The notes beneath the pieces are model-generated. The model was not told the DNA's origin, made no database searches, and worked only from the letters and a program-made list of their open reading frames with translations. Of a DNA stretch of 64,000 bases, positions 46,901 to 58,154 are shown in pieces. Position 1 is the stretch's first letter. Each line of letters opens with the position of its first letter. The stretch is from Azolla caroliniana (lineage: Eukaryota > Polypodiophyta): NCBI GenBank assembly GCA_043228905.1, contig JBHGNT010000003.1, forward strand, positions 6,076,001 to 6,140,000, given 5' to 3'. A program made the position numbers and the translations under genes.

Positions 46901-47375
46901 CCGTCTCCGAAGGATAGGAAACTGAATTTACCTTCATACTTTTGCACGAGCATCTTGGCTTGCTAAATGTGATCGAGCGGTTGCACCAATCCACTATTGG
47001 ATTGTGCGCCTCCAACCACGTTAGTCCTAAGACGATCGGATGTCGAGGAGATGCGATGAGGTAAAAGGCGAGCTCCTCCTGGTGTGAGCCCACCCGAAGC
47101 TCTAATGGGATTGTAGCTTGAGTAATTGCACCTGACGAGAGGACGCACCTGTCGATGGCTTCAACTGGAATGGGTTTTGAGAGGTCAACGACAGGTACGC
47201 CATGTGCTTGGGCAAACGCGACGTCGATGAAGCAAGAAGATGTCCCAGAATCAAGTAAAGCAACAGACTGAATGGAACTAGAGTTAAACGAAAGCCATAC
47301 CTCCAATGTGAAATTGCCTGATGGTCCGGCAATGGAACCAAGAGAATGTGGGCGACGGGAGTTGTCCAGTTGCAT
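43918..47375 (-). pseudogene. Pol of the nested gypsy element, broken by stops and a frameshift
   Basis: The order is aspartic protease ([12 protein letters not shown], then [19 protein letters not shown]), RT ([20 protein letters not shown]; then YLNDILIFS, where the catalytic YLDD has lost one Asp), RNase H (TDASDFAIGAIL to ADALSR), the H2C2 finger and integrase core (SMDMITDLP; VISDHGP; SAYHPQTDGQTERVNQ) and a C-terminal chromodomain (YEVDQILDSRW, YLVLWRGYPMSEATWEP). In-frame stops fall near 46467, 46017, 45456, 44727 and 44374, and a frameshift lies near 44745. It cannot make a working polyprotein. The gypsy class is clear; the protease resembles Tcn1/sushi-type chromoviruses, which is an impression only. 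Confidence 0.88.
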
Positions 47376-47380
47376 GGCTC

Positions 47381-48397
47381 CTACTGCAACCGAACGATGT
47401 CGTTTTCCGGATGTTGGGGTCCGTTAGCTCGATGGAATTGTGGGCGAGTACTCCTAGGACAATGGCGAACGACATGACCGGAGGCGCCACAATACATGCA
47501 CAAGCCATTAGCCCGCCGAAATTGTCGTTCAGCATCAGTCAATGGCCAAAATCGGGCTTGATCAATTTCCATGGGGACAGGAGCATCTGCCAAAGTAGGC
47601 GAGTGTGAGGATGCCTGGGGTTGTATGACCGGGGCGTGGCGTGGAAGTGGATGAGGTGGAACCCAAGTCCGGCGCTCTTCTTGGCGAAATTCGAAAAGAC
47701 GATTGTCACAATGGACTGCTTGTGAAATCTCTTGGGATAACGAGGTGGGCTCCGGAAAGTTTAAGAGAAGATTCTTGACATTGCTTCGAAGGCCGCGCCG
47801 AAAGTGATCAGCTAAAGCTTGATCATCCCAATTGACGTCGCATGCTAGTTGTCGAAATTCTGAAGCATAGACCGAAGCTGCACGCGAACCTTGTTCGAGT
47901 GCATAAATCTTGTTAAGAGTTGTACGTCGTCGGTCCGTCTCTCCAAATGTGGCCTCTAACTCGGCGAGGAAGGCGGGAAAGTCCTCCAATAGAGGTGACA
48001 AGGTTTCTACCAATGGTGCAAACCAAGCTTGGGCCGGACCAGAGAGAAGGGTGCCCACAAGGCCAACTTGTTGAAGACCATCTCCATAACGTTGAGGTTG
48101 TAGCCGAATGATAAGTCGAACTTGGTTGATGAACCCTCGGAAACGCGACCTCGTTCCATCAAATTTTTCTGGGAGGCTAACCTTAGGCTCAAGAAACTGT
48201 GACGAAGCTAGGCTAGATGTTGGTAGAAGATCAGGCTCTAGGCTAGGTTGTTGTGGGAGACTAGGGTTCGGGGGTTGTGAGGATAGGGAGGTATCAACTT
48301 GAAGTTCTTGTAAAGAATTTCGAAGAGCTTCATTTTCAAGCTGTAGTTGTCGTAAGGCTACCATTATTTGGCCTAACTCACTAGTTGAGTCGGACAT
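47381..48397 (-). CDS. Gag of the nested gypsy element (338 aa)
   Basis: This intact frame starts [12 protein letters not shown] and has an N-terminal coiled coil ([18 protein letters not shown]), a capsid-like central part with [16 protein letters not shown] and [20 protein letters not shown], and one CCHC zinc knuckle, [14 protein letters not shown]. It ends at TAG, and the pol frame starts ATG five bases later in another phase. It packages element RNA in the family at large. This copy appears undamaged. Confidence 0.85.
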   Translation of the reverse strand: MSDSTSELGQIMVALRQLQLENEALRNSLQELQVDTSLSSQPPNPSLPQQPSLEPDLLPTSSLASSQFLEPKVSLPEKFDGTRSRFRGFINQVRLIIRLQPQRYGDGLQQVGLVGTLLSGPAQAWFAPLVETLSPLLEDFPAFLAELEATFGETDRRRTTLNKIYALEQGSRAASVYASEFRQLACDVNWDDQALADHFRRGLRSNVKNLLLNFPEPTSLSQEISQAVHCDNRLFEFRQEERRTWVPPHPLPRHAPVIQPQASSHSPTLADAPVPMEIDQARFWPLTDAERQFRRANGLCMYCGASGHVVRHCPRSTRPQFHRANGPQHPENDIVRLQ

Positions 48398-48447
48398 AGC
48401 TAGGGCTTATGAGAGGGAGAGCTATGAGGATGGGAAGGTGAACAAAC

Positions 48448-48801
48448 TGTCACGGATCATAAGCTCAAGAGATAAGCAAGAAGATAACCAAATGAACAAG
48501 AAAGAAGATAGTATTAAAGGAAAGACTCCATAACTGGTGTTGTTCACCTTGAATTCCTTCAAGGTGATCTCCTCTATTTATACTACATGGTATGCATACT
48601 TGTTGCACGCATGTGAATCTACAATAGAGCATGTAGGTATGCATGCATGTGCCAAGTGTAAATACTACAAGGGAGCAACCATGTACATGATGCTAACAAA
48701 ATAATAAGGATCAATTACATACATAACTATGTACTAGATATCTTGGTTAACTCATAATACTACATTATAACTATGTTACGTCAAGAGTTCGAATCTTGAC
48801 A
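48448..48801 (-). repeat. 5' LTR of the nested gypsy element
   Basis: Same length and ends as the 3' LTR, about 97% identical by hand count. 'ctctatttatacta' (plus strand ~48570) is a plausible TATA region on the opposite strand. Confidence 0.93.
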
Positions 48802-50255
48802 CAATTCATCAATACATAGAGCAAATAGAGTTGGTGATAGTGGCAATCCTTGATTAACACCAATTATTGCTATTGAAAAGTTTTGAAAGTTTATCACTCA
48901 TACGCACACAACATATAACCTTCTCATAAATTTGGGAGATTGCAAGCATATATTCACTTTGCACCTTGAGTTATTCCATTCGCCTCTAAAGAAGCTCGCG
49001 ACGTACTATATCAAAAGCTTTCTCAAAGTCTACGAAACAACAATATAAACCTTTTACCTCCAAGTTGACTTTCCTCCATTAATACTCAAAGGGTGACAAT
49101 GTGATCGATGGTGCTATGGTATTTTCGAAAGGCAGCTTGTCCATAAGTTCTCTTACCATTTTTTTCTAGCCCATGCACTTACCTTTTATTCCATTATACA
49201 TCCAAATAGTTTTGCCAGTGAGCGAACCATGATAGTTTAATAGTTGTTTACGTCATTTACATCTCCACCTTTATGTAAAGGTTTGATCCAATCTGTAGTC
49301 TAATCATATGGCATACCATGTTACAATGCATGATTAAACATGCCGTTTATCCATGCATGTGCTTCCTTTCCCATCCATTTGAGCATTTCAACCTTTATAC
49401 ATTGAAGATTGCTTGCATTTCCAGAGGCCAATTTCGTAAGTCCTATGCATATATTGTTGATTGTAAAGAAAGAAGACATATGTGAAAGACAACCATAACA
49501 CATCATCTTTCTGGCAAGAGATAGCTCATATAGTTTCTTACAATGCATAGACAAGTCAAGAAGAGTTAATCGCCATGACTCTCAATGCGTTTCCCCTTTA
49601 GAATTCCCAAATTTTAGCACGTGCATGCACTTTCTCTTGCGTTTGGATAAATTGTTAAGTAACTTCCCATATTTTCTCTTTCTTTGAATAAGCCTTTTGT
49701 ACTCATGCAAATGCTTTTCAGGTAATTTTCCTTATCCTTAACTACATCCAAAATCATAAGGCACTTTCGAGTTTCATGACATTCTTTATCAAACCATTTT
49801 TTCTTTGAACTCCATTTCTTGATGCATTTCCAAGATGTGTGCTTGGTCGAAAAACGTTTGTTTGCACATGGAGAATGACTTTCTTAAAAGTTTCCCATTT
49901 GCATTCTAGTGTGGCACCATGATGTATCTTTGTCATTTGTAACATATTCTCAACCATCTTGGAATACATGAGCGCTCGCTTAAGGTTCATCCTCAGTTGG
50001 CTTTGTTTATTATCTTCAATGACCTTCTCGGAAATCAAACCCATGCATACATTTGAGGTCAATACATAAAGCCCTATGATCGAATTCTGGTGTCCGATCA
50101 CTAAGTGAGAACTTATGTATATGATCCATAATACCATTGGAAAGTAGCATATAGTCAATTACACTATTTCCATTGTGTTTTCTACATGTAAAACCATTAG
50201 TGTTGGGCCATAAGGAGACACCATTTGCAATAAACAATTCGGTATTATTGCACAT
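48802..50255 (-). mobile_element. 5' half of the minus-strand LINE (endonuclease end, RT motifs to the gypsy insertion)
   Basis: It begins inside the endonuclease: GNSVIDYMLLSN and a terminal RTPEFDHRAL near 50100. Then come WTTDWIKPLHKGGD, GQAAFRKYHSTIDHI, VDFEKAFD-like and VPRELLWRRM-like pieces, then QGLPLSPTLFALCIDEL up to the gypsy TSD. Frames are repeatedly broken. The RT is unlike the L1 type at 12-18 kb. The 5' end is truncated next to a (GA)n microsatellite. Confidence 0.75.
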
Positions 50256-50257
50256 TT

Positions 50258-50260
<3 letters not shown>

Positions 50261-50295
<35 letters not shown>
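50261..50295. repeat. (AG)n microsatellite
   Basis: An uninterrupted AG run at the 5' truncation point of the minus-strand LINE. Confidence 0.95.
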
Positions 50296-50298
<3 letters not shown>

Positions 50299-53200
50299 TC
50301 TATTGGAAGAGATCAAGTCATCCACATTTTGTTACGTTTAGGGGTTTAGGGTCATCTAGGGATTTCTTGAACTATAACCATTGGGTTTTCCTTTATGCTA
50401 TTGAGTTTTCCATCATTCATGTGAATTCCTTTGAGTTCTTCATTATACTTCCTAAATTCATTTGAATCCCCCCCGTTGCCAATCTATCTACCATTTGAAT
50501 TATTATGCATGGTTAGATCCTCCACTTTGTACGTTGTTACAATGTCTCTTTTGAAGGATGACCAAGGGCATCTCATGGCATAAGTAGAACTTCATTTGAG
50601 ATACAAGAGAATCATCGGTGTTTCATTTTACTATAAAAAAACTTCCACTTATAACACAAAAAAAATCCTAAGTTTTTATATTGTGCTTTATTATTCTTGA
50701 TCAATCGACCCAAAATAATGTATTGGCAATGTTTCATTAAATCAAGAGCATGCTTAATTGATTTGTGGAATAAGCTTATCAAACATGGGTTAGATGTTTA
50801 CCCCTATTGATGGTTAACTCATACTTCAATAGACTAGGTGAGTTGGGCCGAACTTTCATCGTTGACAAACTAATTCATCTAGTGATTGAAACTACAATAT
50901 TTACTCATTCAAAAAGTATGAATAATGGATGTGATTGTTTAAAGTTTTACTTTATTGTTGCTATGAGTATGTCAAAGGGGATTGTTTATCCGTCAAGCGG
51001 GCATTAACAAAGTCTCGGGATATGTATGCAAATTAATCAAGGGATAGAGTTATTGATATAGGTTAGTAGAATAATGATTGGGTTGCATTAGGAACTAATG
51101 CATCGGTGAAAGCATTACAATAGAATAAGTGGGTCTAAGAATATGTTCATTATCATTCTATTGGATATAATGTTGAACTAAAGAGACATTAATACCATGA
51201 CGTCTAGATTATGATGGACGCAAGCATTTATTATATCATAATTGATGGTTTGGAAACAGCAACTAACATTTTTAGTTATTGTGAGTAATTACGCCAACTT
51301 CTAGGTTTTTAAAACATACCCTAAATGCATCACATTTTATGGTGGTTGATAACTATTGGTTTTGTACCCTCTTAACTAGTAGCAATACAAATTCAGTCGA
51401 CTTTTGTGTTGATTATATTATTGTGTAGACACAACAAGGCTTTAATCTATTGTTGAACATAGTTGTGAACTACTTTTGTAAGACAATTAAGAAATCAAAG
51501 ATAAAATGCAGAAAGTTATGGGTTTCCTATGCAAAATGAGTTTTGCTTGTTAAGTCAAAATGAAGTACGAGTTGGCATCTTGCAAAGATGTGTCATGCTC
51601 CACAAATATTAACTCTTTAACGTATTAATATTTGGTGTTGCATTATTAATAGGTGCTGTCTTTTTTAGTGTATATAACCATGTGAAACAAGGTTGGTGTC
51701 TTTATGATGTTTAAGTATGTAGTATAGAACTCATTCCCCTTGGAAACCGTGGCTAAACTTCAAATAGAACACGAGCCTCTTAACTACTCTACCTTCAATA
51801 TGTGCTATCAATGAGTGTCTAAGGACCGATATTATGCACTTATGACACATGGATGCTTGGTGGTTGTTAAGTTTATTACATGCTAAGAATAATCCAATGT
51901 TCATCTCCGAAGTAGTAGGAAACCACACATGAACATATCTTCCTTGTATTGAGATGCAAAATTAGACCTTATATCCTAATTGGTTGCTAGAGTTTTATGT
52001 TGTGTATACACTCGCATTGACAATACATGATGACGTTGTTGACTTAACACAAGTTGAGAAAATCATGAAACTCAAGAACAACCTTTTCATTGTTGCTTGA
52101 ATGCATAAACGGTTCATCATGGTTTAAAACATTCTCATGTTGCTTAAACAATTTTAGAATATATTATAACCATGTGTTGGATAACTCGAGAATTGCTAAA
52201 ACATTATCAATTAACCATGACATGAAAATTTTCGCATTTCTAAAAATGTAGCATTCAAAAAACATGGATATATGCAAATAGTTGTTGGCTGCCTTGTGCT
52301 AAAAAAATGTGAAACTTTTTTTAACTAATATATATGTATAACATTATTGATAAGCTTTTTTATGACCGACGTTAGTTTTTTACCCAACAACAACATTGCA
52401 AATTTTAGTGGAACTATCTACATCAAACAATTTAGAAATAAATGCATGGATGATCACCACTCACAGATACAAACAATAATGTATATTATGTATATATATG
52501 GCGTTTCCATTCTTCTTAACGTGCACTTCATGCTTGGGATAATCATATTCAAAGTTGTGGAAGGAAATGCTCTTATTAACTAAATTTGCCATCAATAGTA
52601 TGCCATGACTCAATGATATTTTATCGTGAAAGTCACCCTTTTGAGTGTTTCTAATGGAGGAGAATAATCACCATTGAAATCTATAGCACAATGCATTGTG
52701 TTTAAGGTGGAGAATATGTATCAATTCCCCTCCTAGTGTAATGTGTTATGATTAATCGCACAAATTCTTTTGGCCCTTGGTTATTGTTCTTTATGGTTAA
52801 AAACAAAATGGTTCATACATAACCCAATTTATCAAGATGTCCTCATGATACAATTTTATTCTATTGTTAAGTCTTTTAGTGTTTAAGGCTTAAGTAAACT
52901 CTGAACATATGTATATATATCATGATGATATATCACATTTGAAATGGAGAATATTATGTGTAGAAAGTATATTCAATCAAGTGGCCTAATGTTAGTTTGA
53001 TGTTTGCATAAGTCAGCCTCACTTTTGTAGGTAAGAGTTGTGTTATGGCCAATACCATCAACCTCGAGTTCCTTCACCTTGGACGTTGGCTTGAAGGCAC
53101 GCGAAGTCGTGCACCCATCATAAAACCATATATTTCAACGCCCATGTCATCATCAACATTTATCACAATCATGGTCATCTTCTTCCTTTTCTTCGCCCCC

Positions 53201-53996
53201 AACGATGATGAAATTTGTTGCTAGAAAAATAAGAGCCTTGGGATCTCATAGGGCCTCGAGTCATGGTTCAACATGCTAAGGAGCATGCAATATCACACGT
53301 GTGAGCTCTGAGTGAATCCTTTGTCTTCAAGCGACATTCATTTACATCTGTCACTGCAATTGGAGTAGTGGTTAATCTTGGTCATCGAGTATTGTTATGG
53401 TTGTCGATATCTATTATTGTTAAGTACCCGACATATGTAACACGATTCATGAAGACATCAACACTAGCATAGGCACAGAGCTCAATGGAACATTAGAGGA
53501 GAAGGGAATAGAAGAAAACTCCCTTTAGAGCTCTAGGACAAAAGGCCACCCCAACATGAAACATGCAAACCTCGCAATAACAAGTTATTTATTATGCCAT
53601 TTTTTGTGACCTTTCTAGCTCTTTCCCTCTTAAATTTTCTCTTCTCCCATAGCTTAAGCTTGGGTTCTCGCCGTCATCTTCCTTAATCTACTAATCAAGC
53701 AAGTAGAATGATTAAGGTTAAACACTTATTAGTTATAACTTAATCGCTCAAAATTGGTGCCTTTACCAGGGAGAAGAGCTACAAAAATCACCAAAATCCT
53801 TCACATTGGGCCGACCCTTTGGTCTAGAGCGTTGAAGAGAGTTTTGTTCTATTCTCCTTTTGTATAATGCTATGTCAAGCTCGGTTTGATGCCTACGCTA
53901 GTGTAAACATCATCATGAACCATGTTACAATGGATACTTAACATCAACCCTCAACCTAATGATTGCACAACATTCACTATCGAATGACATAAAGGA
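50296..53996. other. Intergenic, no gene recognised
   Basis: The longest frames are under 80 codons with no recognisable domain, for example 50807-51007 and 52347-52583. It is AT-rich throughout. I see no transposon ends or RNA genes. Confidence 0.45.
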
Positions 53997-54310
53997 GGGG
54001 GGGGGGGGGGTGTAAGGGTTTGGGCGTGGGAAGATGTTGAATTCAAGGTCTATGAGAGGGTGTTCTTGGAATAAGTGTTATCTCAGAATGAATGTCGCTT
54101 ATAGAATAAGAGGGCGTGCATGAAATGAAATGACCATTATGGAATGGGCTTGTGGAATACAAAGGCTTTCATGGAATGGGGAATGAGTGGTCGTGGAATA
54201 GAGCCTTCCTGGAATGGAATGGGTGCTCTTGGAATGGAGCTTTCGTGGGATGAGGAACGACCACACGTGGAATAGAGCCTTTTGCGTGGATAAAGCTTTT
54301 AAGTGGCTTT
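53997..54310. repeat. G14 run followed by degenerate 'tggaatgg' minisatellite
   Basis: Fourteen Gs at 53997-54010. From about 54110 to 54300 the motif 'gtggaatagagcctt' / 'tggaatggagctttcgtgg' recurs some eight times at irregular 20-35 bp spacing. Confidence 0.65.
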
Positions 54311-54599
54311 GTACTTCGCCATTACAAGTTAAGATTTAAAAAAGGAATATTGTGCTAAATAAATGGGGGGTTGGCCATACATGTATATATCCTCTTGCAT
54401 CATTGAGATGTGTTGCATGAAAGATTATTGTGCATTGTATTGGAAAATTCTTGCATGACATTCATGTCATTAAAGGAGATGACCTGTCATTGGCTTTGAA
54501 CCAATCAATGTAATTTTTTGGATCGACAAAAGGTTGCTCTAAACAAGTCAAAAGTTAGAATCACAACAAAGAAATGTAGGATCTAGCCATTTGCTGCCA

Positions 54600-55830
54600 A
54601 TATTTTAAACCATATGTAGTGTTTCTGCCACCATCTTTAACAATTGAAAACACAATATTTTTATCCCTCTTAATCAAACACTTACCCCTCCTTGACCTTT
54701 TAATTCATTGGGATTTTTTCCCTATATCAAGGAGCGTACATTGTATTCGTTCATGCTTAGTAAAAAACATAACATTGTTTTCATTGGTGAGCTCATCTAT
54801 GCCGATGCCCGTATTCCACAAGCTTGAAGCACCCATTGTGATTCAAAAAACATAAATGTAAAAGCCATGGGTTAATCTCATAGGTGACGAATCCTAGTTA
54901 TTTATTCAGGGATTTTCCCTCTTCGTGTATCTTTTCGTCTTCCGACACATCCTTAAGCTTACACATTCTTTTCTCCTTGTATGCTTTGCAACAAGTATAA
55001 TGTTGTGAAAGAGTACGATCTTCACACTTAAAGCATTGCATGCCTTTAAGGTAGATCCAACTATTTTTCTAGTGTGATCATTCTCTTTGTTTCATCGACC
55101 ATGATGCATATCACAAGCCTTTCATTTGAGTGTTTCATTATTTTCGACCTCTATGTGCATCTATAAACATTGATTCCTGGTTTTGCCATAATGTGTATTA
55201 AATAACTCCCTAATGGTATTTCCAAGTCACGTAGATGTACATTTTTGTATTCTCCTCTACAATCCCGCAAATAACGATGTTCACTCTTACTCTTTCGATT
55301 CATGTGCATCCATATTTTCCATTCTTTGTTAGTGCCATAACTTCCATCATAGAGGGAAACAAAACGAGATCACAACTTCATCTATTAAGCAACGATTTTG
55401 ATGTGCACATATTCTTCAATTCTATTACATCATGCATCAAGATGTCTATTTTCTCCTTTTTCAATGCATAAACAAGTTCAATATTGTTTAAGCATTCATT
55501 TACTTCCAAACGAGCTTGCTTATATTTATATCATTTCACTTCGTCCTCATGTTGTGCATTGCGATCGAGTCTTTGATTGTTCGACAATGAGAGCTTTTAA
55601 ATTTCCATTCTCCATCTCGTGTGCTTGGAATGCTTCACTTCACTTATTGATGATATATTGTAACAAAACGAGCCCAAACCACTCATGCTCATTGTTTCTA
55701 ATGTCGATGATGTTGGTGTGTCCAAATCAAGAATCTTTTCTGGCTCGAGCTTGCTTTCCATTTCATTATCAGACTTTCCTTAAGAGCATGAGCCATGCCA
55801 AAGCTAAACCCTAGAGACAAATCCCCCCCT
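54600..55830 (-). pseudogene. Decayed coding sequence with a Cys-containing segment and a coiled coil, family unknown
   Basis: On the minus strand a heptad-like stretch (LEVNECLNNIELVYALKKEK, then IDILMHDVIELKN) lies near 55400-55530. Further downstream, about 54910-55060, comes WIYLKGMQCFKCEDRT followed by SQHYTCCKAYKEKRMC. Stops and phase changes separate them. I do not recognise the family. It could be a retroelement gag remnant or a dead host gene. Confidence 0.3.
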
Positions 55831-55984
55831 TTCTTGCTCAAATATTTCCCTTTTTAGACCTAGCCACAGAGCACACAAAGAGCCGGCGAACATTCAAGCC
55901 GATAGCTTGTCTAGATCGAAGGTGAAGATTTCAAGCCCATAGCTTGTCTAGATCGGAGGTGCATATGATCGAATTATGTATGAA

Positions 55985-55986
<2 letters not shown>

Positions 55987-56032
<46 letters not shown>
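55987..56032. repeat. (AG)n microsatellite
   Basis: An uninterrupted AG dinucleotide run of about 46 bp, some 2.1 kb upstream of the ARF start codon. Confidence 0.95.
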
Positions 56033-56035
<3 letters not shown>

Positions 56036-56171
56036 ACAAGGAACCAATTATTGCATTGTCTAGATAGGATTTCCAACAAGAGTGCGAGACAACACACAAG
56101 GGAGAAAAAAAACTGACAAACACAAAATCCGATAATATCCCATAATTACAAAACTAGCTCCTCTTGTTTCC

Positions 56172-56758
56172 CACGTGCGAGTGAATCCTCGCCCCATCCG
56201 CCACGTTTCAAATAAAAGAAAGAAGAAGAATAAAATATTTTAGTCGTAACGCCGTATTTTTATTTTTCGTCTGCTTTTCTTTTTTTGACGATTCAAATCT
56301 CGCAAAGGGTTAAGGTGAAAAATAAATAAATAATTATTTCCTTGCTAGGTAATGCGAAGAAGTGTTTTTGTTTTTTGCTAGGTAATGCGAAGAAGTTAGC
56401 AAATAATGCGAAGAAGTGTTTATTTTGGAAAATAAATAAATAAATAAATAAATATTAAAAATTGACGTGTCACGTGATAAACGCGACACGTCATTTTTTA
56501 CCGCACGTTTTTTTATTTCTCTTTTTATACCCTAGAGCGAAAATAAAAAAAAAGGTAAAATTGAATCACGTGGTTGCGTGAGATAAAGAAAAAGTGAGAG
56601 GGGAGAAAAAAAACAAATGAAAAGGTTAAAAAAGATAATTTCTAAAAAAGAAACAGGAAATGGGTGAGACCGGGGTCATAATTAGAGGCGATTAATTAAT
56701 CGATTAATTAAGTGATTTAATTGGGTCACGTGACGGGGGAGCGACTCTCACGTGACCC
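56172..56758 (+). promoter_or_regulatory. G-box cluster upstream of the ARF gene
   Basis: Five perfect CACGTG cores lie at 56172, 56471, 56567, 56727 and 56749, with further ACGTG/ACGTC variants at 56464-56490. The last two form an 11-bp inverted repeat, GGGTCACGTGA / TCACGTGACCC, spaced 14 bp apart. Beside them is a perfect 20-bp palindrome centred on TCGA at 56692-56711. CACGTG is the core bound by plant bHLH and bZIP factors. The stretch lies 1.4-2 kb upstream of the ATG, just before the CT-rich leader. Confidence 0.6.
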
Positions 56759-56848
56759 GGTGCTTTATTATTACTACTGACTATTAATATTTATTTATAT
56801 TTATTATCACTTCCTTCTCTGTACTCTTCCTCGCCTACATTCTCATCA

Positions 56849-57502
56849 TTTCTCTCTATTCTCTCTCTCTCTCTCTGTCTCTTTCTTTCTCTTCTTCTCT
56901 CTCTCTCTTCACTTTCTCTTCTCTCTTTATCTCTCTTCTCTCTCTCTTCGTCTCTTTATCTCTCTTGTCTCTCTCTCCCTCTCTACGTCTCGTTCTCTCT
57001 CTTCTCTCTCTCTCTTCGTCTCTCTGTCTCGCTTTATCTCTCTTCTCTTTGTGTCTCTCTTTATCTCTCTAGTTCTCTCTCTTCTCTTTGTGTCTCTCTT
57101 TATCTCTCTAGTTCTCTCTCTTCTCTCTCTCTCGTTCTCTCTCTGTCTCGCTTTATCTCTCTTCGTCTCTCTTTATCTCTCTAGTTCTCTCTCTCTTCTC
57201 TCTCTCTTCGTCTCCCTTCTCTCTGTGTCTCTCGTTCTCTTCGTCTCTCGTTCTCTCTCTTCGTCTCTCGTTCTCTCTCATTCTCTCTCTTCGTCTCTCA
57301 TTATCTCTCTTCTCTCTCTCTCTTCGTCCCTCATTATCTCTCTTCTCTCTTCTCTCTCTTTATCTCTCTTTCTCTTTCTCTTCGTCTCTCTCGTTCTCTC
57401 TGTGTCTCTCTTCGTCTCTCTCGTTCCTTCTGTCTGTATCTATCTCTTATTTCTCTCTCTCTCTCTCTCACATTCTCTCTCTTCCTTTCTCTCTCTTCTC
57501 CT
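56849..57502 (+). repeat. ~650-bp CT-rich low-complexity tract in the ARF leader/promoter
   Basis: It is almost pure pyrimidine on the plus strand: CTCT runs broken by 'gt' or 'tatc', with repeated segments such as 'tttgtgtctctctttatctc' (twice near 57047 and 57086). It could be core-promoter Y-patch or transcribed leader. Any long frame inside it (57051-57590) is Leu/Ser low-complexity and not believable as a protein. Confidence 0.85.
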
Positions 57503-57599
57503 TTGCGTGTCTGCAGAAAGATCACAGACAGACACAGACAAGACAGACAAAGAGTCCGCGGCCTCCTTCCTTCCTGTCACGACGACATAGCTTCTGCTC

Positions 57600-58100
57600 T
57601 CTCATTCTCATTCCCCCTGTGGAAACCCTACCACAACCCCCCTCCATCGCCTTCATCTGTGTAAACCCTAGCTGACTTCTTGCACCCCCCTCCCCTCCCC
57701 AAACAACCAAAAAGCAATCTCCTGTGCAGAAACCCTAACTCCTTCCAGAAACCCTAACTCCTTGCAGAAACCCGAGCTCTCTCTGCCTAAACCCTAACTT
57801 CTCTCCTTCTCTCTTTTTTTTTTTTCTTGTTGTTGCGAAAACCTTGACTTCCTTTCCAAACCCTTTTTCCTTGCCCTAACCGTAATTCCCTGTCGAAACC
57901 CCGCAATTCCTTGTGTACCCCTCTCATTTTCTGTAAAAACCTTGCCTTCCTGTTCGAAGACCTAACTCCTGTCTAAAACCCTAGCTCCCTGTGGAAACTG
58001 TACTCTTCTGCCCGAGCCGCTATTCTCTGTGAAAGCTCTAGCTGCCTGAAGTAAAACTTAGCTTCATGTGGAACCCCTAATTTCCTGCAGAAACCAGCTT
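57600..58100 (+). repeat. AAACCCTAA (telo-box) repeats in the ARF 5' leader
   Basis: The motif (a)aaccctaa or aaaccctag occurs repeatedly at 20-40 bp spacing. Adjacent degenerate units of about 20 bp ('ctccttgcagaaacccta') run from about 57720 to 57800, with weaker ones to about 58000. Telo-boxes are common in plant 5' leaders and promoters of growth-related genes. Confidence 0.65.
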
Positions 58101-58154
58101 TCGTTTCTTATGTAGATCTTCTTTATCATCATCATTCCTCTCCATATTTTTTCG

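Larger units (their letters stand above)
43511..48801 (-). mobile_element. Complete Ty3/gypsy chromovirus nested in a LINE, 354-bp LTRs, TSD CAATT
   Basis: LTRs of equal length (43511-43864 and 48448-48801), bounded by TGTCA/TGACA, differ at about 11 of 354 positions by hand count. CAATT flanks both ends (43506-43510 and 48802-48806). On the minus strand the order is gag, protease, RT, RNase H, integrase, chromodomain, then the polypurine tract next to 43864. Removing the insert restores the LINE phrase between its GLPLSPTLF and YADD motifs. After the 5' LTR comes GTTTGTTCACC, which is not an initiator-Met primer site that I recognise. Confidence 0.93.

Noticed and set aside
57051-57590. 179-codon open frame in the CT-rich tract
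   Set aside because: It is Leu/Ser/Phe low-complexity sequence forced by CTCT repeats. There is no domain, and it overlaps the ARF leader.
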